NCBI GenBank assembly: GCA_964016985.1
Contig: OZ024828.1
Location: 4,861,701-4,925,700 of the forward strand
From: Anodontia alba
Taxonomy: Eukaryota > Mollusca > Bivalvia > Lucinida > Lucinidae
Direction: 5' to 3'
Length of the DNA: 64,000 bases
Of this stretch, positions 63,577-64,000 are shown in pieces. Position numbers and translations under genes: made by a program. Numbering within the stretch: position 1 is the stretch's first letter; every line of letters starts with the position of its first letter. The notes beneath the pieces were generated by a model that was not told the origin of the DNA, searched no databases, and saw only the letters and a list, made by a program, of their open reading frames with translations.

Positions 63577-63910
63577 CAGTCGACTCTCGTTATCTCGAAC
63601 TCCAAGGGACTCTATGAAACACTTCGAGATATCCGTAGTTCGACATATCAGATTTACGGAACTGAGGAAAAAACAATCAATCGAACAACCACCTTTAACA
63701 GAATGAATACGTAATTTGACTCCTAAGTTAGAGATATATTGAAAATATTGTGGAAAAGAGGAGAAATTGCTCCTAAGGAGCAATTTCTCCTCTTTTTCAC
63801 AATATTTTATTGACTGTTGGTAGACCTCTGTGTTAAAACAGGGACCAGATTATCCTTCGAGATAAGCGGTTATTCGAGATAAGCGAGTTCGAGATAACGA
63901 GAGTCGACTG
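63577..63910. mobile_element. TA-flanked pogo/Tigger-like MITE, very well preserved
   Basis: TA|CAGTCGACTCTCGTTATC TCGAA and TTCGAGATAACGAGAGTCG ACTG|TA, perfect TIRs of at least 23 bp. Centre GAGGAGAAATTGCTCCTAAG GAGCAATTTCTCCTC. Confidence 0.92.
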
Positions 63911-64000
63911 TATTTATTTATTTATTGCTTCCGCCTGTTAGGAGCTTATTGAGTTCACTATTCCTTCTGTACAAGTACCTATCATTATATTGCAATTAGA

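Overview
The window is animal (metazoan) nuclear DNA, most likely from a bivalve or another marine invertebrate. Coding sequence is sparse (about 1.26 kb of 64 kb), exons carry consensus GT-AG splice sites, and the rest is densely packed, nested transposable elements. The clade assignment is inference from repeat style; the eukaryotic assignment is secure.

Two genes can be assembled from exons. (1) An ataxin-10 (ATXN10) homologue on the minus strand: the first coding exon is 5595-5716 and the second is 596-946. Their split codons fit (2 nt + 1 nt) and the remaining exons lie beyond the left edge. (2) A complete HSD17B10 gene (mitochondrial 3-hydroxyacyl-CoA dehydrogenase type 2 / 17beta-HSD10, also the MRPP2 subunit of animal mitochondrial RNase P) on the plus strand: exons 7187-7210, 15414-15578, 34308-34472, 41756-41993 and 43444-43634. 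These add up to 783 nt and 260 residues, with the Rossmann TGGASGLG motif and the Ser154/Tyr167/Lys171 catalytic triad. The two genes are head to head with about 1.5 kb between their ATGs. No further protein-coding gene could be supported from 43635 to 64000.

The remainder is repeats. (a) Helitron2/HINE-like elements built of long tandem arrays (8.8-10.9 kb, 11.6-12.3, 17.2-19.8, 21.0-22.9, 22.9-27.0, 27.1-28.7, 29.7-34.3, 34.9-37.9, 37.9-39.1, 47.1-48.9, 59.6-61.2). Several have a terminal 5' palindrome, an inverted copy of it sub-terminally at the 3' end, then a short hairpin and a T-rich end. (b) Three SINE families that share a related 3' tail, many copies with clear target-site duplications. 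(c) Many palindromic MITE/foldback families: a CATTACGAAAACA family with about 15 copies, a TTAA-flanked piggyBac-like family, TA-flanked pogo/Tigger-like elements and others. Different families carry nearly the same central palindrome. (d) A broken LINE (2452-3905, minus) with a zinc-finger segment inside its polymerase region. (e) Microsatellites and a 28-bp minisatellite.

The main points for a second look are: the uniform Helitron2-like architecture of unrelated array families; YY1-like and nuclear-receptor-like palindromes reiterated in array units; central palindromes shared across MITE families; a common SINE tail; and the finding that all four HSD17B10 splice acceptors have a mobile element ending within about 16-40 nt upstream.
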